Part shown: positions 20,901-36,400 of the stretch, in pieces
How the letters are laid out: each line of letters begins with the position of its first letter
Position numbering within the stretch: the stretch's first letter is position 1
Source: Nemertoderma westbladi
Taxonomy: Eukaryota; Xenacoelomorpha; Nemertodermatida; Nemertodermatidae
Reading direction: 5' to 3'
Assembly: GCA_032718475.1 (NCBI GenBank)
Contig: JAUCBJ010002699.1
Coordinates: 1 to 54,174, forward strand
Length of the DNA: 54,174 nucleotides
The notes under the pieces: model-generated
Seen by the model: only the letters and a program-made list of their open reading frames with translations
The model's database searches: none
Told to the model about the DNA's origin: nothing
Position numbers and translations under genes: made by a program

Positions 20901-23900
20901 TTTTTGGTCTCAGACTGCTATCGTTCTCTGTTACATATTGAATTTATTTTTGGTCTTAGACTGCTGTCGTTACTCCGTTACATATTGAATTTATTTTTGG
21001 TCTTTGACTGCTGTCGTTACTCCGTTACATATTGAATTTATTTTTGGTCTCAGACTGCTATCGTTCTCTGTTACATATTGAATTTATTTTTGGTCTTTGA
21101 CTGCTGTTGTTACTCCGTTACATATTGAATTTATTTTTGGTCTCAGACTGCTATCGTTCTCTGTTACATATTGAATTTATTTTTGGTCTTAGACTGCTGT
21201 CGTTACTCTGTTACATATTGAATTTATTTTTGGTCTTTGACTGCTGTCGTTACTCCGTTACATATTGAATTTATTTATGGTCTCAGACTGCTGTCGTTAC
21301 TCCATTACATATTGAATTTATTTTTAGTCTTTGACTGCTGTCGTTACTCCGTTACATATTGAATTTATTTTTGGTCTCAGACTGCTGTCGTTCTCCGTTA
21401 CATATTGAATTTATTTTTGGTCTCAGACTGCTATCGTTCTCTGTTACATATTGAATTTATTTTTGGTCTTTGACTGCTGTCGTTACTCCGTTACATATTG
21501 AATTTATTTTTGGTCTTAGACTGCTATCGTTCTCTGTTACATATTGAATATATTTTTGGTCTCAGACTTCTGTCGTTACTCCGTTACATATTGAATTTAT
21601 TTTTGGTCTTAGACTGCTATCGTTCTCTGTTACATATTGAATATATTTTTGGTCTCAGACTTCTGTCGTTACTCCGTTATATATTGAATTTATTTTTGGT
21701 CTCAGACTGCTATCGTTCTCTGTTACATATTGAATTTATTTTTGGTCTCAGACTGCTATCGTTCTCTGTTACATATTGAATTTATTTTTGGTCTCAGACT
21801 GCTATCGTTCTCTGTTACATATTGAATTTATTTTTGGTCTCAGACTGCTGTCGTTACTCCGTTACATATTGAATTTATTTTTGGTCTCAGACTGCTGTCG
21901 TTCTCCGTTACATATTGAATTTGTTTTTGGTCTCAGACTGCTGTCGTTCTCCGTTACATATTGAATTTATTTTTGGTCTCAGACTGCTGTCGTTCTCCGT
22001 TACATATTGAATTTATTTTTGGTCTCAGACTGCTGTCGTTCTCCGTTACATATTGAATTTATTTTTGGTCTCAGACTGCTATCGTTCTCTGTTACATATT
22101 GAATTTATTTTTGGTCTCAGACTGCTGTCTTTCTTCGTTACATATTGAATTTATTTTTGGTCTCAGACTGCTGTCGTTCTCCATTACATATTGAATTTAT
22201 TTTTGGTCTCAGACTGCTATCGTTACTCCGTTATATATTGAATTTATTTTTGGTCTTTGACTGCTGTTGTTACTCCGTTACATATTGAATTTATTTTTGG
22301 TCTCAGACTGCTGTCGTTCTCCGTTACATATTGAATTTATTTTTGGTCTCAGACTGCTATCGTTCTCTGTTACATATTGAATTTATTTTTGGTCTCAGAC
22401 TGCTGTCTTTCTTCGTTACATATTGAATTTATTTTTGGTCTCAGACTGCTGTCGTTCTCCATTACATATTGAATTTATTTTTGGTCTCAGACTGCTATCG
22501 TTACTCCGTTATATATTGAATTTATTTTTGGTCTTTGACTGCTGTTGTTACTCCGTTACATATTGAATTTATTTTTGGTCTCAGACTGCTGTCGTTCTCC
22601 GTTACATATTGAATTTATTTTTGGTCTCAGACTGCTGTCGTTACTCCGTTATATATTGAATTTATTTTTGGTCTTTGACTGCTGTTGTTACTCCGTTACA
22701 TATTGAATTTATTTTTGGTCTCAGACTGCTGTCGTTCTCCGTTACATATTGAATTTATTTTTGGTCTCAGACTGCTATCGTTCTCTGTTACATATTGAAT
22801 TTATTTTTGGTCTCAGACTGCTGTCTTTCTTCGTTACATATTGAATTTATTTTTGGTCTCAGACTGCTGTCGTTCTCCATTACATATTGAATTTATTTTT
22901 GGTCTCAGACTGCTGTCGTTACTCCGTTATATATTGAATTTATTTTTGGTCTTTGACTGCTGTTGTTACTCCGTTACATATTGAATTTATTTTTGGTCTC
23001 AGACTGCTGTCGTTCTCCGTTACATATTGAATTTATTTTTGGTCTCAGACTGCTGTCGTTCTCCGTTACATATTGAATTTATTTTTGGTCTCAGACTGCT
23101 ATCGTTCTCCGTTACATATTGAATTTGTTTTTGGTCTCAGACTGCTATCGTTCTCCGTTACATATTGAATTTGTTTTTGGTCTCAGACTGCTATCGTTCT
23201 CTGTTACATATTGAATTTATTTTTGGTCTCAGACTGCTATCGTTCTCCGTTACATATTGAATTTATTTTTGGTCTCAGACTGCTATCGTTATCTGTTACA
23301 TATTGAATTTATTTTTGGTCTCAGACTGCTGTCGTTCTCCATTACATATTGAATTTATTTTTCGTCTCAGACTGCTATCGTTATCTGTTACATATTGAAT
23401 TTATTTTTGGTCTCAGACTGCTATCGTTCTCTGTTACATATTGAATTTATTTTTGGTCTCAGACTGCTGTCGTTACTCCGTTACATATTGAATTTATTTT
23501 TGGTCTTTGACTGCTGTCGTTACTCCGTTACATATTGAATTTATTTTTGGTCTCAGACTGCTATCGTTCTCTGTTACATATTGAATTTATTTTTGGTCTT
23601 TGACTGCTGTTGTTACTCCGTTACATATTGAATTTATTTTTGGTCTCAGACTGCTATCGTTCTCTGTTACATATTGAATTTATTTTTGGTCTTAGACTGC
23701 TGTCGTTACTCTGTTACATATTGAATTTATTTTTGGTCTTTGACTGCTGTCGTTACTCCGTTACATATTGAATTTATTTATGGTCTCAGACTGCTGTCGT
23801 TACTCCATTACATATTGAATTTATTTTTGGTCTTTGACTGCTGTCGTTACTCCGTTACATATTGAATTTATTTTTGGTCTCAGACTGCTGTCGTTCTCCG

Positions 23901-26900
23901 TTACATATTGAATTTATTTTTGGTCTCAGACTGCTATCGTTCTCTGTTACATATTGAATTTATTTTTGGTCTTTGACTGCTGTCGTTACTCCGTTACATA
24001 TTGAATTTATTTTTGGTCTTAGACTGCTATCGTTCTCTGTTACATATTGAATATATTTTTGGTCTCAGACTTCTGTCGTTACTCCGTTATATATTGAATT
24101 TATTTTTGGTCTCAGACTGCTATCGTTCTCTGTTACATATTGAATTTATTTTTGGTCTCAGACTGCTGTCGTTACTCCGTTACATATTGAATTTATTTTT
24201 CGTCTCAGACTGCTATCGTTCTCTGTTACATATTGAATTTATTTTTGGTCTCAGACTGCTGTCGTTCTCCGTTACATATTGAATTTATTTTTCGTCTCAG
24301 ACTGCTATCGTTCTCTGTTACATATTGAATTTATTTTTGGTCTCAGACTGCTGTCGTTCTCCGTTACATATTGAATTTATTTTTCGTCTCAGACTGCTAT
24401 CGTTCTCTGTTACATATTGAATTTATTTTTGGTCTCAGACTGCTGTCGTTCTCCGTTACATATTGAATTTATTTTTCGTCTCAGACTGCTATCGTTCTCT
24501 GTTACATATTGAATTTATTTTTGGTCTCAGACTGCTATCGTTCTCTGTTACATATTGAATTTATTTTTGGTCTCAGACTGCTATCGTTCTCTGTTACATA
24601 TTGAATTTATTTTTGGTCTCAGACTGCTATCGTTCTCTGTTACATATTGAATTTATTTTTGGTCTTTGACTGCTGTCGTTACTCCGTTACATATTGAATT
24701 TATTTTTGGTCTCAGACTGCTGTCGTTCTCCGTTACATATTGAATTTATTTTTGGTCTCAGACTGCTATCGTTCTCTGTTACATATTGAATTTATTTTTG
24801 GTCTCAGACTGCTATCGTTCTCTGTTACATATTGAATTTATTTTTGGTCTTTGACTGCTGTCGTTACTCCGTTACATATTGAATTTATTTTTGGTCTCAG
24901 ACTGCTGTCGTTCTCCGTTACATATTGAATTTATTTTTGGTCTCAGACTGCTATCGTTCTCTGTTACATATTGAATTTATTTTTGGTCTTTGACTGCTGT
25001 CGTTACTCCGTTACATATTGAATTTATTTTTGGTCTTAGACTGCTATCGTTCTCTGTTACATATTGAATTTATTTTTGGTCTCAGACTGCTATCGTTCTC
25101 TGTTACATATTGAATTTATTTTTGGTCTTTGACTGCTGTCGTTACTCCGTTACATATTGAATTTATTTTTGGTCTTAGACTGCTATCGTTCTCTGTTACA
25201 TATTGAATATATTTTTGGTCTCAGACTTCTGTCGTTACTCCGTTATATATTGAATTTATTTTTGGTCTCAGACTGCTATCGTTCTCTGTTACATATTGAA
25301 TTTATTTTTGGTCTCAGACTGCTGTCGTTACTCCGTTACATATTGAATTTATTTTTCGTCTCAGACTGCTATCGTTCTCTGTTACATATTGAATTTATTT
25401 TTGGTCTCAGACTGCTGTCGTTCTCCGTTACATATTGAATTTATTTTTCGTCTCAGACTGCTATCGTTCTCTGTTACATATTGAATTTATTTTTGGTCTC
25501 AGACTGCTGTCGTTCTCCGTTACATATTGAATTTATTTTTCGTCTCAGACTGCTATCGTTCTCTGTTACATATTGAATTTATTTTTGGTCTCAGACTGCT
25601 GTCGTTCTCCGTTACATATTGAATTTATTTTTCGTCTCAGACTGCTATCGTTCTCTGTTACATATTGAATTTATTTTTGGTCTCAGACTGCTATCGTTCT
25701 CTGTTACATATTGAATTTATTTTTGGTCTCAGACTGCTGTCGTTCTCCGTTACATATTGAATTTATTTTTCGTCTCAGACTGCTATCGTTCTCTGTTACA
25801 TATTGAATTTATTTTTGGTCTCAGACTGCTGTCGTTCTCCGTTACATATTGAATTTATTTTTCGTCTCAGACTGCTATCGTTCTCTGTTACATATTGAAT
25901 TTATTTTTGGTCTCAGACTGCTGTCGTTCTCCGTTACATATTGAATTTATTTTTGGTCTCAGACTGCTATCGTTCTCTGTTACATATTGAATTTATTTTT
26001 GGTCTCAGACTGCTATCGTTCTCCGTTCCATATTGAATTTATTTTTGGTCTCAGACTGCTATCGTTCTCTGTTACATATTGAATTTATTTTTGGTCTCAG
26101 ACTGCTGTCGTTACTCCGTTACATATTGAATTTATTTTTGGTCTCAGACTGCTGTCGTTCTCCGTTACATATTGAATTTATTTTTGGTCTCAGACTGCTA
26201 TCGTTCTCTGTTACATATTGAATTTATTTTTGGTCTCAGACTGCTGTCGTTACTCCGTTACATATTGAATTTATTTTTGGTCTCAGACTGCTGTCGTTAC
26301 TCCGTTATATATTGAATTTATTTTTGGTCTTTGACTGCTGTTGTTACTCCGTTACATATTGAATTTATTTTTGGTCTCAGACTTCTGTCGTTACTCCGTT
26401 ATATATTGAATTTATTTTTGGTCTTTGACTGCTGTCGTTACTCCGTTACATATTGAATTTATTTTTGGTCTCAGACTGCTGTCGTTACTCCGTTATATAT
26501 TGAATTTATTTTTGGTCTTTGACTGCTGTTGTTACTCCGTTACATATTGAATTTATTTTTGGTCTCAGACTGCTATCGTTCTCTGTTACATATTGAATTT
26601 ATTTTTGGTCTCAGACTGCTGTCGTTACTCCGTTACATATTGAATTTATTTTTGGTCTCAGACTGCTGTCGTTACTCCGTTATATATTGAATTTATTTTT
26701 GGTCTTTGACTGCTGTTGTTACTCCGTTACATATTGAATTTATTTTTGGTCTCAGACTTCTGTCGTTACTCCGTTATATATTGAATTTATTTTTGGTCTT
26801 TGACTGCTGTTGTTACTCCGTTACATATTGAATTTATTTTTGGTCTCAGACTGCTATCGTTCTCTGTTACATATTGAATTTATTTTTGGTCTCAGACTGC

Positions 26901-29900
26901 TGTCGTTCTCCGTTACATATTGAATTTATTTTTGGTCTCAGACTGCTGTCGTTACTCCGTTACATATTGAATTTATTTTTGGTCTCAGACTGCTGTCGTT
27001 ACTCCGTTACATATTGAATTTATTTTTGGTCTCAGACTGCTGTCGTTCTCCGTTACATATTGAATTTATTTTTGGTCTCAGACTGCTGTCGTTACTCCGT
27101 TACATATTGAATTTATTTTTGGTCTCAGACTGCTATCGTTCTCTGTTACATATTGAATTTATTTTTGGTCTCAGACTGCTGTCGTTACTCCGTTACATAT
27201 TGAAGTTATTTTTGGTCTTTGACTGCTATCGTTACTCTGTTACATATTGAATTTATTTTTGGTCTCAGACTGCTGTCGTTACTCCGTTACATATTGAAGT
27301 TATTTTTGGTCTTTGACTGCTATCGTTACTCTGTTACATATTGAATTTATTTTTGGTCTCAGACTGCTGTCGTTACTCCGTTACATATTGAAGTTATTTT
27401 TGGTCTTTGACTGCTATCGTTACTCTGTTACATATTGAATTTATTTTTGGTCTCAGACTGCTATCGTTCTCTGTTACATATTGAATTTATTTTTGGTCTC
27501 AGACTGCTGTCGTTACTCCGTTACATATTGAATTTGTTTTTGGTCTCAGACTGCTGTCGTTACTCCGTTACATATTGAATTTATTTTTGGTCTCAGACTG
27601 CTGTCGTTCTCCGTTACATATTGAATTTATTTTTGGTCTCAGACTGCTGTCGTTCTCCGTTACATATTGAATTTGTTTTTGGTCTCAGACTGCTGTCGTT
27701 CTCCGTTCCATATTGAATTTATTTTTGGTCTCAGACTGCTGTCGTTCTCCGTTACATATTGAATTTATTTTTGGTCTCAGACTGCTGTCGTTCTCCGTTA
27801 CATATTGAATTTATTTTTGGTCTCAGACTGCTATCGTTCTCTGTTACATATTGAATTTATTTTTGGTCTCAGACTGCTGTCTTTCTCCGTTCCATATTGA
27901 ATTTATTTTTGGTCTCAGACTGCTGTCGTTACTCCGTTACATATTGAATTTATTTTTGGTCTCAGACTGCTGTCGTTCTCCGTTCCATATTGAATTTATT
28001 TTTGGTCTCAGACTGCTGTCGTTACTCCGTTACATATTGAATTTATTTTTGGTCTCAGACTGCTGTCGTTCTCCGTTACATATTGAATTTGTTTTTGGTC
28101 TCAGACTGCTGTCGTTCTCCGTTCCATATTGAATTTATTTTTGGTCTCAGACTGCTGTCGTTCTCCGTTACATATTGAATTTATTTTTGGTCTCAGACTG
28201 CTGTCGTTCTCCGTTACATATTGAATTTATTTTTGGTCTTTGACTGCTATCGTTCTCCGTTACATATTGAATTTATTTTTGGTCTTTGACTGCTGTCGTT
28301 CTCCGTTACATATTGAATTTATTTTTGGTCTCAGACTGCTATCGTTCTCTGTTACATATTGAATTTATTTTTGGTCTCAGACTGCTGTCTTTCTTCGTTA
28401 CATATTGAATTTATTTTTGGTCTCAGACTGCTGTCGTTCTCCATTACATATTGAATTTATTTTTGGTCTCAGACTGCTGTCGTTCTCCGTTACATATTGA
28501 ATTTATTTTTGGTCTCAGACTGCTGTCGTTCTCCGTTACATATTGAATTTATTTTTGGTCTCAGACTGCTATCGTTCTCCGTTACATATTGAATTTGTTT
28601 TTGGTCTCAGACTGCTATCGTTCTCCGTTACATATTGAATTTGTTTTTGGTCTCAGACTGCTGTCGTTCTCCATTACATATTGAATTTATTTTTGGTCTC
28701 AGACTGCTGTCGTTCTCCGTTACATATTGAATTTATTTTTGGTCTCAGACTGCTATCGTTCTCTGTTACATATTGAATTTATTTTTGGTCTCAGACTGCT
28801 GTCGTTACTCCGTTACATATTGAATTTATTTTTGGTCTTTGACTGCTGTCGTTACTCCGTTACATATTGAATTTATTTTTGGTCTCAGACTGCTATCGTT
28901 CTCTGTTACATATTGAATTTATTTTTGGTCTCAGACTGCTGTCGTTCTCCATTACATATTGAATTTATTTTTCGTCTCAGACTGCTATCGTTATCTGTTA
29001 CATATTGAATTTATTTTTGGTCTCAGACTGCTGTCGTTACTCCGTTACATATTGAATTTATTTTTGGTCTTTGACTGCTGTCGTTACTCCGTTACATATT
29101 GAATTTATTTTTGGTCTCAGACTGCTATCGTTCTCCGTTACATATTGAATTTATTTTTGGTCTCAGACTGCTATCGTTCTCTGTTACATATTGAATTTAT
29201 TTTTGGTCTTAGACTGCTGTCGTTACTCTGTTACATATTGAATTTATTTTTGGTCTTTGACTGCTGTCGTTACTCCGTTACATATTGAATTTATTTATGG
29301 TCTCAGACTGCTGTCGTTACTCCATTACATATTGAATTTATTTTTGGTCTTTGACTGCTGTCGTTACTCCGTTACATATTGAATTTATTTTTGGTCTCAG
29401 ACTGCTGTCGTTACTCCGTTACATATTGAATTTATTTTTGGTCTCAGACTGCTATCGTTCTCCGTTACATATTGAATTTATTTTTGGTCTTTGACTGCTG
29501 TCGTTACTCCGTTACATATTGAATTTATTTTTGGTCTTAGACTGCTATCGTTCTCTGTTACATATTGAATATATTTTTGGTCTCAGACTTCTGTCGTTAC
29601 TCCGTTATATATTGAATTTATTTTTGGTCTTTGACTGCTGTCGTTCTCCATTACATATTGAATTTATTTTTGGTCTCAGACTGCTGTCGTTACTCCGTTA
29701 CATATTGAATTTGTTTTTGGTCTCAGACTGCTGTCGTTCTCCGTTACATATTGAATTTATTTTTGGTCTCAGACTGCTGTCGTTCTCCGTTACATATTGA
29801 ATTTATTTTTGGTCTCAGACTGCTATCGTTCTCTGTTACATATTGAATTTATTTTTGGTCTCAGACTGCTGTCGTTACTCCGTTACATATTGAATTTGTT

Positions 29901-32900
29901 TTTGGTCTCAGACTGCTGTCGTTCTCCGTTACATATTGAATTTATTTTTGGTCTCAGACTGCTATCGTTCTCTGTTACATATTGAATTTATTTTTGGTCT
30001 CAGACTGCTGTCGTTCTCCATTACATATTGAATTTATTTTTGGTCTCAGACTGCTGTCGTTACTCCGTTACATATTGAATTTGTTTTTGGTCTCAGACTG
30101 CTGTCGTTCTCCGTTACATATTGAATTTATTTTTGGTCTCAGACTGCTGTCGTTACTCCGTTACATATTGAATTTATTTTTGGTCTCAGACTGCTATCGT
30201 TCTCCGTTACATATTGAATTTATTTTTGGTCTCAGACTGCTGTCGTTCTCTGTTACATATTGAATTTATTTTTGGTCTTTGACTGCTGTCGTTACTCCGT
30301 TACATATTGAATTTATTTTTGGTCTCAGACTGCTATCGTTCTCCGTTACATATTGAATTTATTTTTGGTCTCAGACTGCTGTCGTTCTCCGTTACATATT
30401 GAATTTATTTTTGGTCTCAGACTGCTGTCGTTCTCCATTACATATTGAATTTATTTTTGGTCTCAGACTGCTGTCGTTCTCCGTTACATATTGAATTTAT
30501 TTTTGGTCTCAGACTGCTGTCGTTCTCCGTTACATATTGAATTTATTTTTGGTCTCAGACTGCTGTCGTTCTCCGTTACATATTGAATTTGTTTTTGGTC
30601 TCAGACTGCTGTCGTTCTCCGTTACATATTGAATTTATTTTTGGTCTCAGACTGCTGTCGTTCTCCGTTACATATTGAATTTATTTTTGGTCTCAGACTG
30701 CTGTCGTTCTCCGTTACATATTGAATTTATTTTTGGTCTCAGACTGCTATCGTTCTCTGTTACATATTGAATTTATTTTTGGTCTTTGACTGCTGTCGTT
30801 ACTCCGTTACATATTGAATTTATTTTTGGTCTCAGACTGCTGTCGTTCTCCGTTACATATTGAATTTGTTTTTGGTCTCAGACTGCTGTCGTTCTCCGTT
30901 ACATATTGAATTTATTTTTGGTCTTAGACTGCTATCGTTCTCTGTTACATATTGAATATATTTTTGGTCTCAGACTTCTGTCGTTACTCCGTTATATATT
31001 GAATTTATTTTTGGTCTTTGACTGCTGTCGTTCTCCGTTACATATTGAATTTATTTTTGGTCTCAGACTGCTGTCGTTCTCCGTTACATATTGAATTTAT
31101 TTTTGGTCTCAGACTGCTGTCGTTCTCCGTTACATATTGAATTTATTTTTGGTCTCAGACTGCTGTCGTTCTCCGTTACATATTGAATTTATTTTTGGTC
31201 TCAGACTGCTGTCGTTCTCCGTTACATATTGAATTTATTTTTGGTCTCAGACTGCTGTCGTTCTCCGTTACCTATTGAATTTATTTTTGGTCTCAGACTG
31301 CTGTCGTTCTCCGTTACATATTGAATTTATTTTTGGTCTCAGACTGCTGTCGTTCTCCGTTACATATTGAATTTATTTTTGGTCTCAGACTGCTGTCGTT
31401 CTCCGTTACATATTGAATTTGTTTTTGGTCTCAGACTGCTGTTGTTCTCAATTACATATTGAATTTATTTTTGGTCTCAGACTGCTGTCGTTCTCCGTTA
31501 CATATTGAATTTATTTTTGGTCTCAGACTGCTGTCTTTCTTCGTTACATATTGAATTTATTTTTGGTCTCAGACTGCTGTCGTTCTCCATTACATATTGA
31601 ATTTATTTTTGGTCTCAGACTGCTGTCGTTCTCCGTTACATATTGAATTTATTTTTGGTCTCAGACTGCTGTCGTTCTCCGTTACATATTGAATTTATTT
31701 TTGGTCTCAGACTGCTGTCGTTCTCCGTTACATATTGAATTTATTTTTGGTCTCAGACTGCTATCGTTCTCTGTTACATATTGAATTTATTTTTGGTCTT
31801 TGACTGCTGTCGTTCTCCGTTATATATTGAATTTATTTTTGGTCTTTGACTGCTGCCGTTACTCCGTTACATATTGAATTTGTTTTTGGTCTCAGACTGC
31901 TGTCGTTCTCCGTTACATATTGAATTTATTTTTGGTCTCAGACTGCTATCGTTCTCTGTTACATATTGAATTTATTTTTGGTCTCAGACTGCTATCGTTC
32001 TCTGTTACATATTGAATTTATTTTTGGTCTCAGACTTCTGTCGTTACTCCGTTATATATTGAATTTATTTTTGGTCTTTGACTGCTGCCGTTACTCCGTT
32101 ACATATTGAATTTGTTTTTGGTCTCAGACTGCTGTCGTTCTCCGTTACATATTGAATTTATTTTTGGTCTCAGACTGCTATCGTTCTCTGTTACATATTG
32201 AATTTATTTTTGGTCTCAGACTTCTGTCGTTACTCCGTTATATATTGAATTTATTTTTGGTCTCAGACTGCTGTCGTTCTCCGTTACATATTGAATTTAT
32301 TTTTGGTCTCAGACTGCTGTCGTTACTCCGTTACATATTGAATTTATTTTTGGTCTCAGACTGCTGTCGTTACTCCGTTACATATTGAATTTATTTTTGG
32401 TCTCAGACTGCTGTCGTTACTCCGTTACATATTGAATTTATTTTTGGTCTCAGACTGCTGTCGTTACTCCGTTACATATTGAATTTATTTTTGGTCTCAG
32501 ACTGCTGTCGTTACTCCGTTACATATTGAATTTATTTTTGGTCTCAGACTGCTGTCGTTACTCCGTTACATATTGAATTTATTTTTGGTCTCAGACTGCT
32601 GTCGTTACTCCGTTACATATTGAATTTATTTTTGGTCTCAGACTGCTATCGTTCTCTGTTACATATTGAATTTATTTTTGGTCTCAGACTGCTGTCGTTA
32701 CTCCGTTACATATTGAATTTATTTTTGGTCTCAGACTGCTGTCGTTACTCCGTTACATATTGAATTTATTTTTGGTCTCAGACTGCTGCCGTTACTCCGT
32801 TACATATTGAATTTGTTTTTGGTCTCAGACTGCTGTCGTTCTCCGTTACATATTGAATTTATTTTTGGTCTCAGACTGCTATCGTTCTCTGTTACATATT

Positions 32901-33479
32901 GAATTTATTTTTGGTCTCAGACTGCTGTCGTTACTCCGTTACATATTGAATTTATTTTTGGTCTCAGACTGCTGCCGTTACTCCGTTACATATTGAATTT
33001 GTTTTTGGTCTCAGACTGCTGTCGTTCTCCGTTACATATTGAATTTATTTTTGGTCTCAGACTGCTGCCGTTACTCCGTTACATATTGAATTTGTTTTTG
33101 GTCTCAGACTGCTGTCGTTACTCCGTTACATATTGAATTTATTTTTGGTCTCAGACTGCTGCCGTTACTCCGTTACATATTGAATTTGTTTTTGGTCTCA
33201 GACTGCTGTCGTTCTCCGTTACATATTGAATTTATTTTTGGTCTCAGACTGCTGTCGTTCTCCGTTACATATTGAATTTGTTTTTGGTCTCAGACTGCTG
33301 TCGTTCTCCGTTACATATTGAATTTATTTTTGGTCTCAGACTGCTGTCGTTCTCCGTTACATATTGAATTTATTTTTGGTCTCAGACTGCTGTCGTTCTC
33401 CGTTACATATTGAATTTATTTTTGGTCTCAGACTGCTATCGTTCTCTGTTACATATTGAATTTATTTTTGGTCTTTGAC

Positions 33480-36400
33480 TGCTGTCGTTACTCCGTTACA
33501 TATTGAATTTATTTTTGGTCTTAGACTGCTATCGTTCTCTGTTACATATTGAATATATTTTTGGTCTCAGACTTCTGTCGTTACTCCGTTATATATTGAA
33601 TTTATTTTTGGTCTTTGACTGCTGTCGTTACTCTGTTACATATTGAATTTATTTTTGGTCTCAGACTGCTATCGTTCTCTGTTACATATTGAATTTATTT
33701 TTGGTCTTTGACTGCTGTCGTTACTCCGTTACATATTGAATTTATATTTGGTCTCAGACTGCTGTCGTTCTCCGTTACATATTGAATTTATTTTTGGTCT
33801 CAGACTGCTATCGTTCTCCGTTACATATTGAATTTGTTTTTGGTCTCAGACTGCTGTCGTTCTCCGTTACATATTGAATTTATTTTTGGTCTCAGACTGC
33901 TATCGTTCTCTGTTACATATTGAATTTATTTTTGGTCTCAGACTGCTATCGTTCTCTGTTACATATTGAATTTATTTTTGGTCTCAGACTGCTGTCGTTA
34001 CTCCGTTACATATTGAATTTATTTTTGGTCTCAGACTGCTATCGTTCTCCGTTACATATTGAATTTATTTTTGGTCTCAGACTGCTGTCGTTCTCTGTTA
34101 CATATTGAATTTATTTTTGGTCTTTGACTGCTGTCGTTACTCCGTTACATATTGAATTTATTTTTGGTCTCAGACTGCTATCGTTCTCCGTTACATATTG
34201 AATTTATTTTTGGTCTCAGACTGCTGTCGTTCTCCGTTACATATTGAATTTATTTTTGGTCTCAGACTGCTGTCGTTCTCCATTACATATTGAATTTATT
34301 TTTGGTCTCAGACTGCTGTCGTTCTCCGTTACATATTGAATTTATTTTTGGTCTCAGACTGCTGTCGTTCTCCGTTACATATTGAATTTATTTTTGGTCT
34401 CAGACTGCTGTCGTTCTCCGTTACATATTAAATTTGTTTTTGGTCTCAGACTGCTGTCGTTCTCCGTTACATATTGAATTTATTTTTGGTCTCAGACTGC
34501 TGTCGTTCTCCGTTACATATTGAATTTATTTTTGGTCTCAGACTGCTGTCGTTCTCCGTTACATATTGAATTTATTTTTGGTCTCAGACTGCTATCGTTC
34601 TCTGTTACATATTGAATTTATTTTTGGTCTTTGACTGCTGTCGTTACTCCGTTACATATTGAATTTATTTTTGGTCTTAGACTGCTATCGTTCTCTGTTA
34701 CATATTGAATATATTTTTGGTCTCAGACTTCTGTCGTTACTCCGTTATATATTGAATTTATTTTTGGTCTTTGACTGCTGTCGTTACTCTGTTACATATT
34801 GAATTTATTTTTGGTCTCAGACTGCTATCGTTCTCTGTTACATATTGAATTTATTTTTGGTCTTTGACTGCTGTCGTTACTCCGTTACATATTGAATTTA
34901 TATTTGGTCTCAGACTGCTGTCGTTCTCCGTTACATATTGAATTTATTTTTGGTCTCAGACTGCTATCGTTCTCCGTTACATATTGAATTTGTTTTTGGT
35001 CTCAGACTGCTGTCGTTCTCCGTTACATATTGAATTTATTTTTGGTCTCAGACTGCTATCGTTCTCTGTTACATATTGAATTTATTTTTGGTCTCAGACT
35101 GCTATCGTTCTCTGTTACATATTGAATTTATTTTTGGTCTCAGACTGCTGTCGTTACTCCGTTACATATTGAATTTATTTTTGGTCTCAGACTGCTATCG
35201 TTCTCCGTTACATATTGAATTTATTTTTGGTCTCAGACTGCTGTCGTTCTCTGTTACATATTGAATTTATTTTTGGTCTTTGACTGCTGTCGTTACTCCG
35301 TTACATATTGAATTTATTTTTGGTCTCAGACTGCTATCGTTCTCCGTTACATATTGAATTTATTTTTGGTCTCAGACTGCTGTCGTTCTCCGTTACATAT
35401 TGAATTTGTTTTTGGTCTCAGACTGCTGTCGTTCTCCGTTACATATTGAATTTATTTTTGGTCTCAGACTGCTATCGTTCTCTGTTACATATTGAATTTA
35501 TTTTTGGTCTCAGACTGCTATCGTTCTCTGTTACATATTGAATTTATTTTTGGTCTCAGACTGCTGTCGTTACTCCGTTACATATTGAATTTATTTTTGG
35601 TCTCAGACTGCTATCGTTCTCCGTTACATATTGAATTTATTTTTGGTCTCAGACTGCTGTCGTTCTCTGTTACATATTGAATTTATTTTTGGTCTTTGAC
35701 TGCTGTCGTTACTCCGTTACATATTGAATTTATTTTTGGTCTCAGACTGCTATCGTTCTCCGTTACATATTGAATTTATTTTTGGTCTCAGACTGCTGTC
35801 GTTCTCAGTTACATATTGAATTTATTTTTGGTCTCAGACTGCTGTCGTTCTCCATTACATATTGAATTTATTTTTGGTCTCAGACTGCTGTCGTTCTCCG
35901 TTACATATTGAATTTATTTTTGGTCTCAGACTGCTGTCGTTCTCCGTTACATATTGAATTTATTTTTGGTCTCAGACTGCTGTCGTTCTCCGTTACATAT
36001 TGAATTTGTTTTTGGTCTCAGACTGCTGTCGTTCTCCGTTACATATTGAATTTATTTTTGGTCTCAGACTGCTGTCGTTCTCCGTTACATATTGAATTTA
36101 TTTTTGGTCTCAGACTGCTGTCATTCTCCGTTACATATTGAATTTATTTTTGGTCTTTGACTGCTGTCGTTACTCCGTTACATATTGAATTTATTTTTGG
36201 TCTTAGACTGCTATCGTTCTCTGTTACATATTGAATATATTTTTGGTCTCAGACTTCTGTCGTTACTCCGTTATATATTGAATTTATTTTTGGTCTTTGA
36301 CTGCTGTCGTTACTCTGTTACATATTGAATTGATTTTTGGTCTCAGACTTCTGTCGTTCTCCGTTACATATTGAATTTATTTTTGGTCTCAGACTGCTGT